Below the pieces are notes generated by a model. It saw only the letters and a program-made list of their open reading frames with translations, ran no database searches and was not told where the DNA came from. The position numbers were made by a program, and so were the translations under genes. This document shows, piece by piece, positions 35,299 to 48,771 of a stretch of 64,000 nt of DNA. This DNA is from Pachypanchax playfairii (taxonomy: Eukaryota > Chordata > Actinopteri > Cyprinodontiformes > Aplocheilidae): positions 568,843-632,842 of the forward strand of contig SSNP01000092.1 in assembly GCA_006937955.1 (NCBI GenBank), written 5' to 3'. Each line of letters begins with the position of its first letter. The stretch's first letter is position 1.

Positions 35299-35420
35299 AT
35301 CAGACGCCCACTCCCACACGTTTCTTAAAGAACTGCGAAGAGGTGGGATTGTTTAGTGAGCTGGACTGTTCCATTGAGCAAGAGTTCTGTAAAGCTCAAG
35401 AAGAAGAAGATAGCAAACAG
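35299..35420 (+). CDS. creb5: creb5 coding exon 4 (TP-TP transactivation segment)
   Basis: 122 nt, phase 1 in and phase 0 out, acceptor TTTCCAG and donor GTACTG. It encodes DQTPTPTRFLKNCEEVGLFS, the ATF2-family activation motif. Thr70 and Thr72 correspond to ATF2 Thr69/Thr71, the JNK/p38 phosphorylation sites (family knowledge). The acidic ELDCSIEQEFCKAQEEEDSK tail differs slightly from the human ELDCSLEHEFRKAQEEESSK. The segment should therefore respond to stress-activated kinases (inference). Confidence 0.96.
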
Positions 35421-37366
35421 GTACTGCAAATAGATGACAAAGCCTCAAAGTACAAAAAAAAAAAAAGATGAAAAACCCAAAGCCACAGCAATCAACAGGA
35501 GTTAGGTCATTAACCGCTGTCTGTTGTCATCATCACAAATAACTTCCCACACGCTATGAGCTGATAGATTAGAAACACCTAGACCACATGTAACCTCACC
35601 GCTAACTTTTAATAGCCACAAGTGTTTCTGTAGCATTTTATCATTGTTTAAATCTTCTACTTTTGGGTTTAAAAAGGTGCAGATGTGATACACATCTACC
35701 TTTGAGTTGGGTCAAAAATGCATCATCTCCTTTTTCCCATTTTTATCTTGTCAGTAGTGACAGACTGAGCTAGCAAATGGAGACTCATCAACAACCATGA
35801 GGAAAGAGAAGGGAGATCAGGTTCTTCACCTGTAACTTCAAAAAGCTCTTCAGGGATGGTGTTGTGTTTCTTCCAAGAAATAAAACCAGACCTCTGAGAC
35901 AACATTTTACCACAATAGCAAAACCAGACAGACTGGCCAAACGCTGTGTGTGAGAGCAGAGTCCAGAAAAACAAAATTACATTTGTCAAAAGATGTAATC
36001 ATTTATGCATAATAGGTCTGGCCTGAAGCACTTTCACCTGAGATATGGGTACCAGTCAAATCACCACAGGACAGACTGCTTATTTAATGTCTGGGAAGAT
36101 ATGCGGCGCATGCTGCAGCTGAGCTTGTTGTGTTGGGAGTTTTGGCTCTGGAGCTTGTCTGTGCTCAGGTCAGCCATGTCTAGTCTGCCCAGTCTGTGTG
36201 GTTTATGATGGGAGGCACTGCTAAGTCAGCAGGAGGCGAGTCGGTGCAAGACGATGTGGGAGTGGAACGCACAATAAGCAGAGATAAGCAGCACAAGTAC
36301 TGAAACCAACAGTTCACCGAAATATAAACTACAAACTCCTACAACACAACGCTACAGGCTAAATGCAGTGACGGTACTTTGTTGAATTTACTCCTCGTTT
36401 AAATTTTGATCATTTCTATGAGGGATTAGAGTTAATACTGCAAAAGTTGTGGAGACATTTTGAAGAGCAACACCCCAAAACTTCTTACAATAACTGTGTA
36501 ATCTAAGCTAAGATAAAATGATGAGGTTTAGATGTAAGAAGTGTAAAGAGAACCAAGCTCAAAAGAAATGTTAAAGCTGCTGCCAGTGCCTCATTCAGGT
36601 CACCATGGTAACCACACAACTGCAAATTCTGTCAGATATAGTCTGACTACTGCGACTTACTGTGAAGTATGTCTGAGCAGCAGAACTCCAAATTTGCTGG
36701 CGTTTCCTACCGTTTTACAAAAACTACGGTGTCATTTATGGTGAAACGTATTTCTATATGCAGTATATGTATCTAAGTAGTACAACATACTAATAACAGA
36801 ACTCATAGCACACGACTTATGACATGTTTCAATGTATAAATTACATGTTTTTTCTATGATAAAGAACAAAAATCATGACAGGATTATAGTAACTTCAGTA
36901 CCTTTGTATTTAACTTTATGCAGCTTTACTTATACTGACTATTTAAAAACTTTTATCCTGTTTACTTTGATACTATTTCTTTCGAACAGTTCCTGTTTAT
37001 TTTTACCAAACAGGCCATAAGAATCCTCTGATTCTATATATATAAAACCCTGTAGGAGATTTAAACATCATTACTACATACAGTGCAGTTTTTTTTTTTG
37101 ATGCATATCCTTAGAAATACCAAAATTAAATAAGAGTTTTCAGGGAATCTGGTCTTCATTAGACTCTCGACGTTCCCCAAATGTAATGCAGAGAAGTTTG
37201 TAGATGAGTTTTACATAATTCCTTGTTACAGATTTGAGTATAAGGACCGAAGACCATTTGCAGATTAGATCAGTTGTGCTTCAGTATCAAATAGCTGCAA
37301 AGAATGACCCATTCTCTTCTCTTCATTCTGACTTTGTGCATTTGTTTCCACTTTCTCTCCCTGCAG
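35421..37366 (+). other. creb5 intron 4
   Basis: A 1.9 kb intron, AT-rich. I see no gene or recognised repeat. The acceptor tract before 37366 (CCACTTTCTCTCCCTGCAG) is strong. Confidence 0.8.
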
Positions 37367-37524
37367 AACATCTCACTGCACAGCCAAGCAGGTCAAGGCC
37401 AGCACCAGCAGCCCCACTCACGGATGGCCAACCATGATACCAGCATAGTGATCCAGCAGGCCCTGCCTTCTCCTCAGTCCAGCTCCGTTATCACACAGGC
37501 TCCTTCCACAAATCGACAGATAGG
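37367..37524 (+). CDS. creb5: creb5 coding exon 5 (Gln/Ser-rich linker)
   Basis: 158 nt, phase 0 in and phase 2 out, acceptor CCCTGCAG and donor GTGAGT at 37525. It begins NISLHSQAGQGQHQQPHSRM, a fish-specific Gln/His-rich variant that is shorter than the mammalian region. It then reads ANHDTSIVIQQALPSPQ and SSSVITQAPSTNRQIG, which match human CREB5 closely. The final Gly codon is split and completed by exon 6, 12.7 kb downstream. Confidence 0.95.
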
Positions 37525-40500
37525 GTGAGTCGCACAGCCTAAACGAGTCCAGTGAGTTACCTGCAAAGTTAAGCAACAAGTCCTGACTGTAAGCTTTAAA
37601 AGGAGATACACAGTGTAGTAGTTTTTCGTGTCAGACGGTGCTGAGAATTTCTGACTGAGTGAAAATTATCTGACAGATTGTGTCCTCTCACCTCAAGCGT
37701 GCCCCTGACACAGTGACAGCTTTAGGCTGAGCCTGGCCCCTTTGTGTTCATCCAGCCAGCTGTCATCCTTCCATAGTCTCTGAGGTAATCTCAGTGTTTA
37801 GTTACATTTAGAGCAGCGTATGTGGGGCCAGCAATTCATGTTTTGCTGTTCATTCAGTATTGTCCCACAGCAGAGCATGCCAAAGAGAGTCCCAGAGGAC
37901 TAGATGAGGTAATTGTTGAAGCTTCGGTCGTAGCTGCTTTTACATGAGTTTAGCTTTTCATGCTCTAAAATAGTTCTTTTCAATGTATGGGAATGTCAAC
38001 CGCCTCAGGGCTTTGCTTCTTTCATACAGCTGTAGATGGGGAGAAACTGCAAACTGTGTGGTTTGTTGAGTGTTTGTTCATGGAGTTTAAAGCATTTTGA
38101 GCCACAGTAGTAATTTGTGTGGGATTTTCTTACAGATTTACCTGATATGACAGGTGTTTTCTTCTGTACATGAGAACCTGATTCATTTCTTATGCTTTAA
38201 CCCAACCACCTTCACGCTTGTGCCAGGGCTGTGTCATCGTAAACCAGCAGTTAGACATCGAGAAGACTCAGTGTTTCGTGCTGAGGTCGTCCTGTGTAGA
38301 TTTACAGCTTGAGGAGCTGGTGAATATTGGATGGGAGGCCCATCGCTGAGCCAAACTGACACCTTGTCAGGCTCTTTGTTGAGCACAGGGATGGAATTTC
38401 ATCCCCTCGGTGGAGCAGCAATCACTGCCAGTAACAGAGACTTTCCTGGACCTGCTTCACCTGAGTTTACTTGGCATTATGAGCTCAGCACTCACCACTG
38501 ACTCACCACCTCACCTCACAGCTTGTAATGATCAGAGCATCTCCAGTCAGAGTTTTGGGTCCTCAACATGAGAACATTTGTGCTGGTTTTCAACTGTGAC
38601 CGAGTAGTACCAAAGTCCTTCAGAGTCCTGCAGTGATGTACAAAACCTGCTGTTTTATGTAGTTATTGTACATCCCAGTCATTCCTATGTAGACTTGAAC
38701 GGTGTTCACAATTATCAGAATTTTTTTTTTCAATATTTTCCAGGTCTGGATAAACATGGAAATAGAATAATGATGAATGAAATAACAGTTAAAGGTGGTA
38801 AAGAGGATTTTGCAGCAAATTTAGATGTCAAATTTACTTTAAAATCATTTTACCAACTTGTAGGGATCTTGTACTTATGGTGTCCAAAAGTAAAAGTTAT
38901 AATATTTATAAATCATAAACCTGGTGGGGCTTGAAATAAAGTAGCTAACAGATAACAAACCCGTTTCGTTATCTATTGGCGTACTATGTAGTTTGCTTAG
39001 GCCTCAGTACTACTTCATGCGGAAGCACTGCAAAGCCGAGCGGAACCGAGACCGCTTCCATTCGAGCGTTCCGCGTCAATTCTGCAACGCATGTGCACTA
39101 CTCGAAAAACTACAAACAGCCGTTGAGCTGTTTGGAATTTTAAAACTCTAACGAAATCCTGAAAAAAGTTAATTACCTATAGCCTAGAAACACCTCAAAA
39201 CAACCACACGCAGCTAAACACATGTTTGCTTCATGTTTAACTGAAATACTACTAATCAAAAATGGTTAAAAAAGCCAAAAAATAACTGCAAAGAAATCAT
39301 TTAAGCCTGACAGGCTTCGACAGAATCGGTTTAAATCCATCTGCTTCCTCATTTCTTTTCTCCACTGTTCAATTTGCAGCACAAGCATCCAATGAATGAG
39401 GATAACAAGTCATTTTCGTTGCTCCACGGTGTTTACTAAAGAGCTTTAAGAGTTGGAATCAATTAGGATCTGTTTTCCTCAAGTCGTTTACTGTAGGACT
39501 GAGCTGGGCCTGCAGCAGTGAAACCTGAGGATCTGTCTCTCTTTACTTTTTTCTCCACTTTCCTCCATCTCTAGTCTCTGAGGAGCTGAGCTGACACAAA
39601 TCAGTGTTAAAACCAGCCTTAAAAGAACAACAACCAGCAGATCGTGATGTCGCAGTTATCATTATCATACAAAGGGAAGCGGCATCCAGCTGTTCTGAAT
39701 GTCTTGTGCTCTTTGATTGCAAACATCTGGTACTGAGTTATGTCAGCGTATAAGTGTGTTGGACAGTCGGCTTTGTGAGAACAACATTTTGTGGAAACCT
39801 CAACCTTTTGACATGCAGGAAGTGGAGACATGGGGGTAGATGGGTGTGGGCACAATATATTATATATTGCATTTTTCTTTTTTGACACAATAAAGTAATT
39901 TAGTACATTTGTTTCCATTACAGCACAGTTAAGTGGAAAACAGCTGCTTTGGGAAAATGATTTCAATATAAATGGGGTAGAAGATCTTTTTTTATTTATT
40001 TAAATATTTCTGAATTTTAGCTGTTTTGTTTGTATTAACTTGGACAAGTTTTATCGAGGTTTAACACTGATGGAAACTTTGCAGATGGCAGTTTGGTCCT
40101 CGAGCTGCTGATGCATTCATTGTTTCATAAGTATCTGTATCTCAATTTGCTCATGATAGCAGCAAATGTGTTGCATATATGTATTTGCAAGTAAATAAGA
40201 AACTTAGTAAAGTTGTTTGGAAGATTTGCTGTAAGTTCTGGTGATTTATCATTTCTCAGTGTGAGAACCTCAAAGGTGCAAACCTCAAAACCACTGACTG
40301 CTGATGTCAAACACTTTTGGTTTGTGGCCTAATAACCAACATATTATTTTTTTTCACAACTTCACTTGATTTTTAAAATGTGTTTTCATGCATTTATTGC
40401 ATGAATGTAAGTTAAGTCCCGAAAAATAATCCGTCAATTTCATTTTTGCTTTTGCAGACTTTATTCAGAGAGTCTTTGTTGAATACAAGGACATTGTATG

Positions 40501-41359
40501 TGTTTGTATTACTGAGTAATGTTCCTCTCTGAGTGCTGCATGCAATGTCTCATCAGCTTGCAGAGTTTTGTAGGAAGTCTATTTGTGGTTTTGTTTCCCA
40601 TGCTGCTTTAAATACACTTATATTTCACACCTCAGTCGCCCAGCTACTTGTGGTCCTTGTTTTTGCCTTTAAAGGAAGTAACACAAATACACTGTGGTCT
40701 TCATGCTTTCTTCTAGTAGGTTTTCATGCAAAGTTTAGGGGTGATAAATTTACTTGCTTGAGTCTTTGCAAAGAGATTTGTTGATATGACCTTCAATTTG
40801 CAGTAACGATAACTGCTAAACCAAATGTGGAATTACATTCTTTATCAGTATAGATTATGATCTTTAGATGATCTCTGTTGTGTGTAATAGCTCGCTCCTT
40901 CCAAATTCAGTCCACACATTGTCATGATGTGTTGTGGTATGAACCCTTAAGTGCAGACGCAGAGAACGAAGCTGAAGAGGCAGCAGCAAACACAAAACAC
41001 CTGTGATGCCCAATCTGGAGGTCGATCACTATGTTTCCTTTTGTTTTTTAATAGCTGATGCTGATCTTTACAAATCAGGGCAGATAATGGCTGATGATGG
41101 ACTATTTATTTTTTGTTTGGTATTTCTTTCATCTCCCATAATAAATATAAATGCTTAACTGAAATAAACAATGCTTAGGACAATGTGAATGCTTCAAAAT
41201 AAAATCACATGAAGAGCATTCTCACCAAAAGAACTAAACAGTGAGCTGCAGTGAACAGCTACTTCATCAGTTTTGTACAGTCACGGCAAACTGTTTTTTT
41301 TTAAGTAGCTAATATTGGATAAATTATCACTCAGCTGAAGAACTGATTTACCTCTAGTC

Positions 41360-41435
41360 CAGTCCTGGTCAGGTCTTGGGCCTTAAGGGCCATTATCCTG
41401 CACTTATTACATGTTCCTCTGCTTCAACCGATAAA
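41360..41435 (+). mobile_element. Fragment of an hAT-type MITE end
   Basis: AGTCCAGTCCTGGTCAGG, GGGCCATTATCCTGCACTTA and CATGTTCCTCTGCTTCAACC resemble, in order, the left half of the hAT-type MITE at 33942. The right half is not present. Confidence 0.5.
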
Positions 41436-42061
41436 ACAATATAATCTGACAAACAACTTAATAAACAGATGATATGAGAAGCAGGTTGATAATCAGAAGA
41501 ACAGATCTGCAAGTTGCTAAACATCTAAAGGAGCTGAAGGAGAAAATGAAGAAACTGAATAAAACTAGATGAGAAGACACTGATGCTGAAAGTTCAGATA
41601 CTTTTGAAGAAAACATGTTGTTTATAACACGGTCACTTAGTTACTGTCACTTTTTCACATAACTCTTAAAGCAGATGAGTTAAACCAAGAGTTCAGATCA
41701 GCTGGGGACAATCAAGACAAATCAAAGCTGTTCTGTTGTCTCATAGATTTGTGAAAATGTTTTACTGCTTTCATTTAGATAGAAGTGGAATTTAACTATC
41801 CCTAAAAAACAGTATGTCATTTTTATTGTTCATTAAATTGTATTACATGTTACTTAGAAAAAGTATTCAAACTTTATTCTAATCAAATCCATGTATCGAG
41901 ATCATCAAGATAAAAAAAAAAAATCTTTTGTTAAGTTATAGTTTCTTGTTTAACTGTTATTTATTTAACAAGAAAAACTATTAATGTTTACAACCCTTTG
42001 TATAACTGATAAATACAACATATTCAAGAAAACATGTGACAATAAAAAATAAACAGCTTAA

Positions 42062-42703
42062 GGTGCGTTCACACCGGACCAACCGTCAACGTCAGAAGCG
42101 GCAAGTTTACATGTAAAGGCTATGGTGGCGTACGTCAGACAGACGTCAACGGCTTTGCGTCGCTTTGTGAGCCTTATGAGCGGCAACTTTTCAAGCTTTT
42201 CGAGCGTTATAGGCGTTGACGCTTGAAACGCTTCAAAAGCTCAAAACGCAGAAAGTTCAGCTAGCTGAACTTTTGACGCTCTTGAAGCGGCATGTCAACC
42301 AATCAGAGCGTCTCATTGTAGTGACGTACCTGAATGAAGCAGGAAGTCTTCAAACAGGGTGCGGGACAGACGGAAGTAGCGCTGGAAGCGAACCTCATCC
42401 ATATGTAGCTCCTGCAGCAAATGGTTTAACTCCTCAAACTCAGAACGCATCTGAAGAATGGGGTGTATCCACAAACAGAGTAAATAAAGCCAAGCCACTC
42501 TCTCTACATGATCCGCCATAGCTCAGAACATCCGATAACAAAGGAAGCCCTGCCTTCGCGCACTTTTTAACGGTCCAGCGTTACGAGCTTTAACGCCTAT
42601 GCGCTCTGACTGGCAGGCGTTATGAGCTTCAACTTTCAAACGTCAAACTTGGAGCGTTATGAGCGTTGCTTGACGTTGACAAAGTGGCTGGTGTGAACGC
42701 ACC
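42062..42703 (-). mobile_element. Harbinger-like element, internally deleted
   Basis: The ends are inverted repeats: left GGTGCGTTCACACC, right GGTGTGAACGCACC. Sub-terminal GAGCGTTAT/GCGTTATGAGC motifs recur in both halves. On the minus strand a 68-codon frame (42519-42313) begins at an ATG and carries SEFEELNHLLQELHMDEVRF then QRYFRLSRTLFEDFLL, the N-terminal region of a PIF/Harbinger (HARBI1-like) transposase. It runs into CAG|GTACGT, a good splice donor, after which the rest is missing. The catalytic DDE region is absent, so the element is non-autonomous. The expected 3 bp TWA duplication is not clean (TAA on the left, ATA on the right). Confidence 0.75.
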
Positions 42704-42764
42704 ATAACTGTAAACAAATGCTTTCTTACCCCTCCTTTCCACTGGATGCATTAGTGGCAGGTAA

Positions 42765-43088
42765 CGTATGATACCGATACTTGGATCTGAGTACTTGCCG
42801 ATTCTGAGTACCAATGCTGATACTTCTACCACACAAAAAAAAGCAATGAATTAGAAGGCAGAATTTATTTTCTTCTTTGCTTGTTATATCAAATGATGGT
42901 GAACTTAATAAAAAATAAAACATTAATAAAAATGACCATAAAACTAAAATTTCAAGTGAAAAATAAACATTTTCTGTAAAAGTATTGCAGAGTTTCCTCA
43001 TTTTAAGTATCAGTTCATGGTATCTGTTAACTAACCGATACGTGTACATTAGAATGGTATCGACCCCGATACCAGTATCGGTATTCCT
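42765..43088 (+). mobile_element. hAT-like MITE, degraded copy
   Basis: Body nearly the same as the element at 56792-57132: ATACCGATACTTGGATCTGA, ATGCTGATACTTCTACCAC, a CAAATGATGGTGAACTTAAT stretch and TTCAAGTGAAAAATAAAC, ending with GAATGGTATCG. The terminal CAGGGATGC repeats are lost or mutated, so the limits are approximate. It sits about 60 bp from the Harbinger-like element. Confidence 0.75.
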
Positions 43089-44559
43089 AATATTTACACA
43101 AAAAAGGCAAAACATATTTACAATACAATGCACTTTAAGTCAAAATACATACTTTTGTAGCTATATTACTTAAAATATTGTGATGTCTGTCTTTACATTC
43201 ACATGAATTTCTTGATGTAGTTTCTTAATCCACAGGGTGTAAGATGGAGTGGGTCCACCTTTTGCAGTTCGAACAGTTTTAATTCTACGGTTAAGTGTTT
43301 CCACCAGCTCTTTATTCATATAAAGATGTTTGATGATGCATGAAAACCAAAACATACCAGTCGTCATGTGTTTTGTTGTATCCCTTGTGGCATCCTGTGG
43401 GGGTTACTGCAGAAGTTTGAGAATTAGGAAATTGTTATAAGAGCTTTTAGAGTTTGGTTTATTTTGATGGTATTAAGTCAGTCTTGGTTCTGGTGAGAAT
43501 TAGACTCTAAAGCTCTCCATGTGGCTCTTTAATGCTTCCAAAGTGGCTCCTTGTAACTTTAACTTAAAATGAACCTGAGTAACAGTTTTTCTTTTAAATT
43601 TTTTTAACTGCAACATTTCTATTAAGAGTTCACTGAAATATTTTTTAAATATTGACCTACAAAACAATTGCACTTCAAATCCACGATAGAATTTCAATTT
43701 TTGCAACATAACTAAGCCAATATACAGTAAAAGCACAGTTTTTCACATCTATGGGAAACAAATTTAATTGCATCAAAATATGACACTGTTGAATTATACA
43801 GTGAATTATTAGCAAATTATGAGAAAAACAGAAACAAAACCCTGACTTCAGAATAAAACTGGTGCCTTATGCACTTTAAAAAATAAAAGTTGTGGCCTTT
43901 TAGAGAAGTTTAGGTCCCAAATAACCAGAAATCTGATGTATTTTGAATGCGTTATCTCTAAGCGGACAAACTTATTCTATAAATTAATCTTTTTTAATTT
44001 TAAGAGTTGAGATAAGAGAATATTGAATAGCAGTGATTTTTGATTTAAATGAATAAACTTCACAAATTAAAGAAGTCTTTTTATTGTTGTTTAAGATGAA
44101 AAAGTGCTACAGAGTTACATCCATCCTTAGTGAGAGATGTACAAGTGTAAAAACTTTATGGCAAGTTTCTGCAGCCCTCATGTGCTGACTGGAGAAAAGT
44201 TTCATTCCATATTCAAAAATTGTCTTTCTGTAAAAAGAAAATTCTAAGTAGATGGAAGATAGATAGAAATACACAGACTAATCAGTTTTGAAAATTAAAG
44301 TAGAGAAAAAGTAAGAAGAGAGAAAGCAGGATGTACATCTGACCTGAATTAAGATGAGCTCATTGTGTACTGCAGTGGGTTTAATAGTGCGTTTGTAGAG
44401 GAACGCCCAGACTCTGTTCCCTCTCATTCCAGCGGGTCTGTGTCATCTCTGCCCCGGGGCCACCACACATGCAGGCTCCTGCTCAAACAACTCCAACACA
44501 GGGATGTGCCTCGCAGCTTCGGGGAGCACAGGGATCACAACAGGGAAGTGTGGAAAAGG

Positions 44560-44765
44560 TGCTGGGGGGTGGAGGGATCAGGGGATCAGGGGTGGACAGA
44601 GAAGAGGAAAAATGGGATCAGAGGTGGATGGAGGAGAGGAAAAGGAGTATTAGGAGGTAGATGGAGGGGAGGAAATGGAGGGTCGGGTGGGTTGAGGAAA
44701 ATCAGAAGAGATGGGCATTTGAATGGTGGTGGATTCAGTGGAGCGGTCGGGGGGTAGTCGGGGGG
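44560..44765 (+). repeat. Purine-rich imperfect tandem repeat
   Basis: About three imperfect units of 30-36 nt built on GAGGTGGATGGAGGAGAGGA and its variants, then G-rich DNA. The strand is almost pure purine, with several GGG/GGGG runs, and so could form triplex or G-quadruplex structures. Reading frames through it are low-complexity artefacts. A second purine-rich tract lies at 45606-45720. Confidence 0.65.
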
Positions 44766-47700
44766 GTCCAAACACATGTCTGCACAAGGGAAAGGAAAAT
44801 GTACACCATGTTTAGATAAAACAGTATTTAAAAAATGAATGTGAGAGAAACACTCTGCAGAGAAAGAAGCTGATGGAGAAACGAACATGTAGTTAAGTCA
44901 ACAGGTTTCTGATGAAAAGCAGCAGAGATGGAATGTGATGTGTTTGCATGTGTGTGCCAGCTGTTACTGAATCAGTCCGATGACAGATCGCTGGTTAGCT
45001 TGTTAGCGGACGATTGATTATTATTATGATCTGTACTGACTGCTAAAAGATAAACCCATTCTTATTTTCCTCTGAGAAAATCTGATGAATCAAGACAATA
45101 AATGATCAGATTTATAGTGTTATTGACCGTCATTCATCAACTGTGCTCTGACAGAGTTATTTAACTTGAGGCCCCCTAATGTGAGGAGGACACCCCCATT
45201 TCAGTGAAGCACCCTCCTTGCATCCACCTCTCATCTTGCTCACTAATAAAGTTCAGCTTTAGTCGTAACCCATTACGGCTGATTTATTTGATCAGATTCG
45301 TATTATTTCCTCAGTCCAAACCCAATGGCACTCTCCTCCCACCAGTGATTAAAGGCAGTAAATCAGGGGCAGGTCCTGTGTAGTGTTTACTCAGAGAGCC
45401 AGGCAGCTGCAAGCTGTTTGAGGCCCTTGTTTCTTACTCTGTTTACCTCTGTTCCCATGGCGACCGCACCACCATCTCCCAAATGTCTGGAACGTGGCCC
45501 TGGGCTGTTCCAAAACAGCGTTCAAAAAGTTTTTAGCTGCTGCGTCTACTCTGAGCTTGCAGTGACTTCACCCAGCAAGGAGCCATTGCAGTGATGTTGG
45601 ATGAGTCAAGGAGAAGAAGAGAAAGAGAGAGAGAGGAGGAGGAGGAGAAACAGAGGAGGGAGGGACAAAATCAAGGGGTATAGAGACTCTGGGTGGGGGG
45701 AGGGCGAAAAGCCAAGGAGCATTACATCATTGCTGGAGCGGAGTCAAAAAGGGAAGGACGCAAGTCCGTGGACCGACTGCACCTCTCTGCGTCTCTCGCC
45801 GATCTTGGATGACAGCCAAACCTCTTGCTAGGTTCCTACTCTCAAGCTGGAATTTAGGATCTGTACTGTAAAACTTAGTGTGTGCGCTAACTGCTTATTT
45901 ACTTTGAGTAGTGGGACTTGACTCTCTAAGTGGTCCAGTAGAGAGGTATATAGGAATAACAAAACAAAGAACGAGTCTCATGTCTGCAGAACGGCTCAGA
46001 AAACTGACTATAGAAAACGAGATGAAAACAAAAAGTAAAAGAGGGATTCAGGGAGGGAAGAAGATCCAGTCATGATGTCATGGGGGAGTGAAGGTGGGTG
46101 GGGGTGGTGGTACAGTGTTGGTTCTTGGGCGGGGATTGAGGAGGAGAGCTGGGCTTGAGAGTAAGGCACTTGGTAATGTGAGAGTGGAGGGTCAGGGCTG
46201 CAGAGTGTGTACCTGCCCCCCCCCCCCAGGGGGCCCACAGCCCAGGCTATTATCATTAGTCCCCTCAGTGGAGCTGTGGGCTGTTATTATACACATACAT
46301 ATGTTCCCAAATTCAGAAGTATATCTATACCACAGCCAACATTTATTATCCAAACTCACTGTTACGCCCAAAAAGTTTTGATTTAGCTGAACGAACAGAA
46401 GAAAAAAGGTTTTTAGGCTCCACATGCTGGTGTTTTAAACAAATGTTATTAAAAACATCAAATTTAGATTCTTTAGAGAATGAAACCATCTTTTTAACAG
46501 TATGTGACAGCTGTTGCTAAATGTGAATACCAGTCAGTTAACCAATTATATGATCAGTATCTCAGCAAAAAAAAAAAAAAAACATCTTTTATATAGAAAT
46601 ATTCACAATGGATTTTTTTTTAACCATTGTGTTCTCTCATCTCTTTCATACTCTGACATGTCTTCATGAATGGGCAGAGTCAGCACTAAGTTAATCCTCA
46701 GAGGAAATGATGTCACATGGTGGATGTTGTTTTTCCCTCCACTGGATCAGCAGGTTGTGTTTTGATACGTGTCACAGTGACAGACACAGACTTTGTGTTA
46801 GCGTCTCTAACAGTCAGGTGTAAGAGTCCAACCTTTAAATGCTTCAAAGGAGCCTTTCTTCTCTAGAAAGCAGAAGCTTGCCATGCTGGCGTTGTTTCCT
46901 CTCTGTTTTAACTCGTGTTTACATCCTGGCTTTGTGATGTTATGGCAACCCATGAGTAAGGCGTAAATGAAACCAGCCTCAATAATCTATGAAGCCTTTA
47001 TTCTTAAGCTTATAGGAGGAAAAAAAGAGATTAAATCAACTTTAAGTGAGAAAGGACAGAATTGAGACAGAAAATCACGGTACTTGTTGTTTTGGAATAA
47101 AAAAAATTGAAATAAACTTAGTTTCTAACAAAATGCAAAAATAAAACCTTAGTAGATGCTTGTTGCACTTAATAGTAATTCAGCAAACTAGTCAAATGAT
47201 TCTTATTTCATCCTCTTCAGTGTTTGAAAAAACGTAATCATTTATTAAACCCTACTACTTCGCTGTTTTTTTTTTTGTAGTGTAACATCGTCAGGCGTCC
47301 AGAGGATCTAAACATGTTATACATCGTTTGAAAGCTAACAGTCTTGTGATTCCAATGATGTATGCCAATAAAGAATATAATGAAAGCTTTAGACACAATG
47401 AGCGTTTTTGTCAAACCACTTGACTTAAAAAAAATAATCTATCTTACCGTTAATGTCCATGTATGACTCATAAATCATTTTGTTTACCAGTCCACCACAC
47501 CATGCTGAATTCATTTTCAGAGCACATATTTAAAAAAAAAAAACCAGGCGGCCATAAAAGAAAATAAATTTTCTGTGTATTCAGTAACACTCACACTGAT
47601 TCTGACTATTATGGATGAAACTTCAGAGTTTTTTATTTCCAAAGAGGTCTTAACCATATTTCTACTCCGAATGGTTCAAGAACAGCTTCAATTTTAAAAT

Positions 47701-47919
47701 CGGTATGTTTGTGCAAAAATGGCAGAAAGACTAAGATGTTAAAAGCGTGTGGATGAAGTCGTGAAGCTTTAAACCTTGTTGTACTTTTAAGAGTTTTCCC
47801 ATGTGGAAATGTTTGGATTTGCAGTGTTGCTTAGATGTCATACGTGCTGTTAAATGAGTGTGATTGTGATAAATTAGGATGTTAGACAGGAATGACACAC
47901 AGTCAAGAAGGTAATGGCC

Positions 47920-48012
<93 letters not shown>
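47920..48012. repeat. (TG)n microsatellite
   Basis: About 45 uninterrupted TG units in creb5 intron 5. Long GT arrays of this kind are usually polymorphic in fish. Confidence 0.97.
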
Positions 48013-48016
<4 letters not shown>

Positions 48017-48259
48017 AATCTAAAACGTCTGGAACATAAATGCACATATTTAGGTTTGGAAAAATACAGGTATTTATTCAGGTGGGGGAGAATTAGCTCT
48101 GCTTGCACCCCTCCATTTGGCCATCACTCCTTCACTTGTCACTCTTCCAGTGAAGCAGTCGACGATGTCGTAGATTAATTATGTGAATTTATTCAGCACA
48201 GCTAACAGGAATGCTTTTTGCTTGTCCTACTTCTTTGCTGCTTGTGGAAACTGAGCTTT

Positions 48260-48710
48260 ATTGAGTGGTTATCGGCATCACTCATCCTGATGATACTGAT
48301 AACTGGAGAATTATTGATTCCTCAGCTGCAGGTTATTAAATAATCATGGCGCGGGAACCGGTTTTAGGCTGAAGAGTAACTTTATGCATATAATTGTGCA
48401 GCGTCTTACAGCTGAGAATCAGGGATGTATTGATGATGTGACAGCGTGCAGATGAAGGCTGTGTGTGGTTGAGCCAGAGACTGAGACAGGACTGCTGTCA
48501 TTAGTTTAAACTCCGTATATGTATGATTTATTCATGTGGTCCGAGGCCCGTTAGTGCGCACACACGCTTGTGGCCCCTTAAGATTTTCCCCATAGGGCCT
48601 CCCCTTGCGGCAGCAATTTCTAAATGTGAGCTTTTCTCTAAACATGTCATTGCAGCCAGCACTAATGTTTCTTTTGAGGTTGTGCAGAAAATCTTTTTTT
48701 TTATGTGAAT
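48260..48710. promoter_or_regulatory. Candidate conserved non-coding block (creb5 intron 5)
   Basis: Complex sequence with paired or single homeodomain/GATA-type cores (TGATACTGATAAC, GGTTATTAAATAATCATGG, ATGATTTATTCATG) and a GC-rich centre (GGCCTCCCCTTGCGGCAGC near 48597). There is no repeat similarity and no credible exon. Evidence is by appearance only. Confidence 0.35.
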
Positions 48711-48771
48711 AACAAGAGCTTTGGCTAATTTATAATTTTATAATATAATTTTGTGTGACACATACTGGAAG

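Noticed and set aside
38695..38934. 79-codon plus-strand frame in creb5 intron 5
   Set aside because: It is AT-rich with no known motif and no fitting splice sites; creb5 exons 5 and 6 already join in frame.
44586..44888. 100-codon proline-rich minus-strand frame
   Set aside because: It is the complement of the purine-rich tandem repeat; low-complexity artefact.
47731..48108. 125-codon frame with a Thr-His run
   Set aside because: Translation of the TG/CA array; not a gene.
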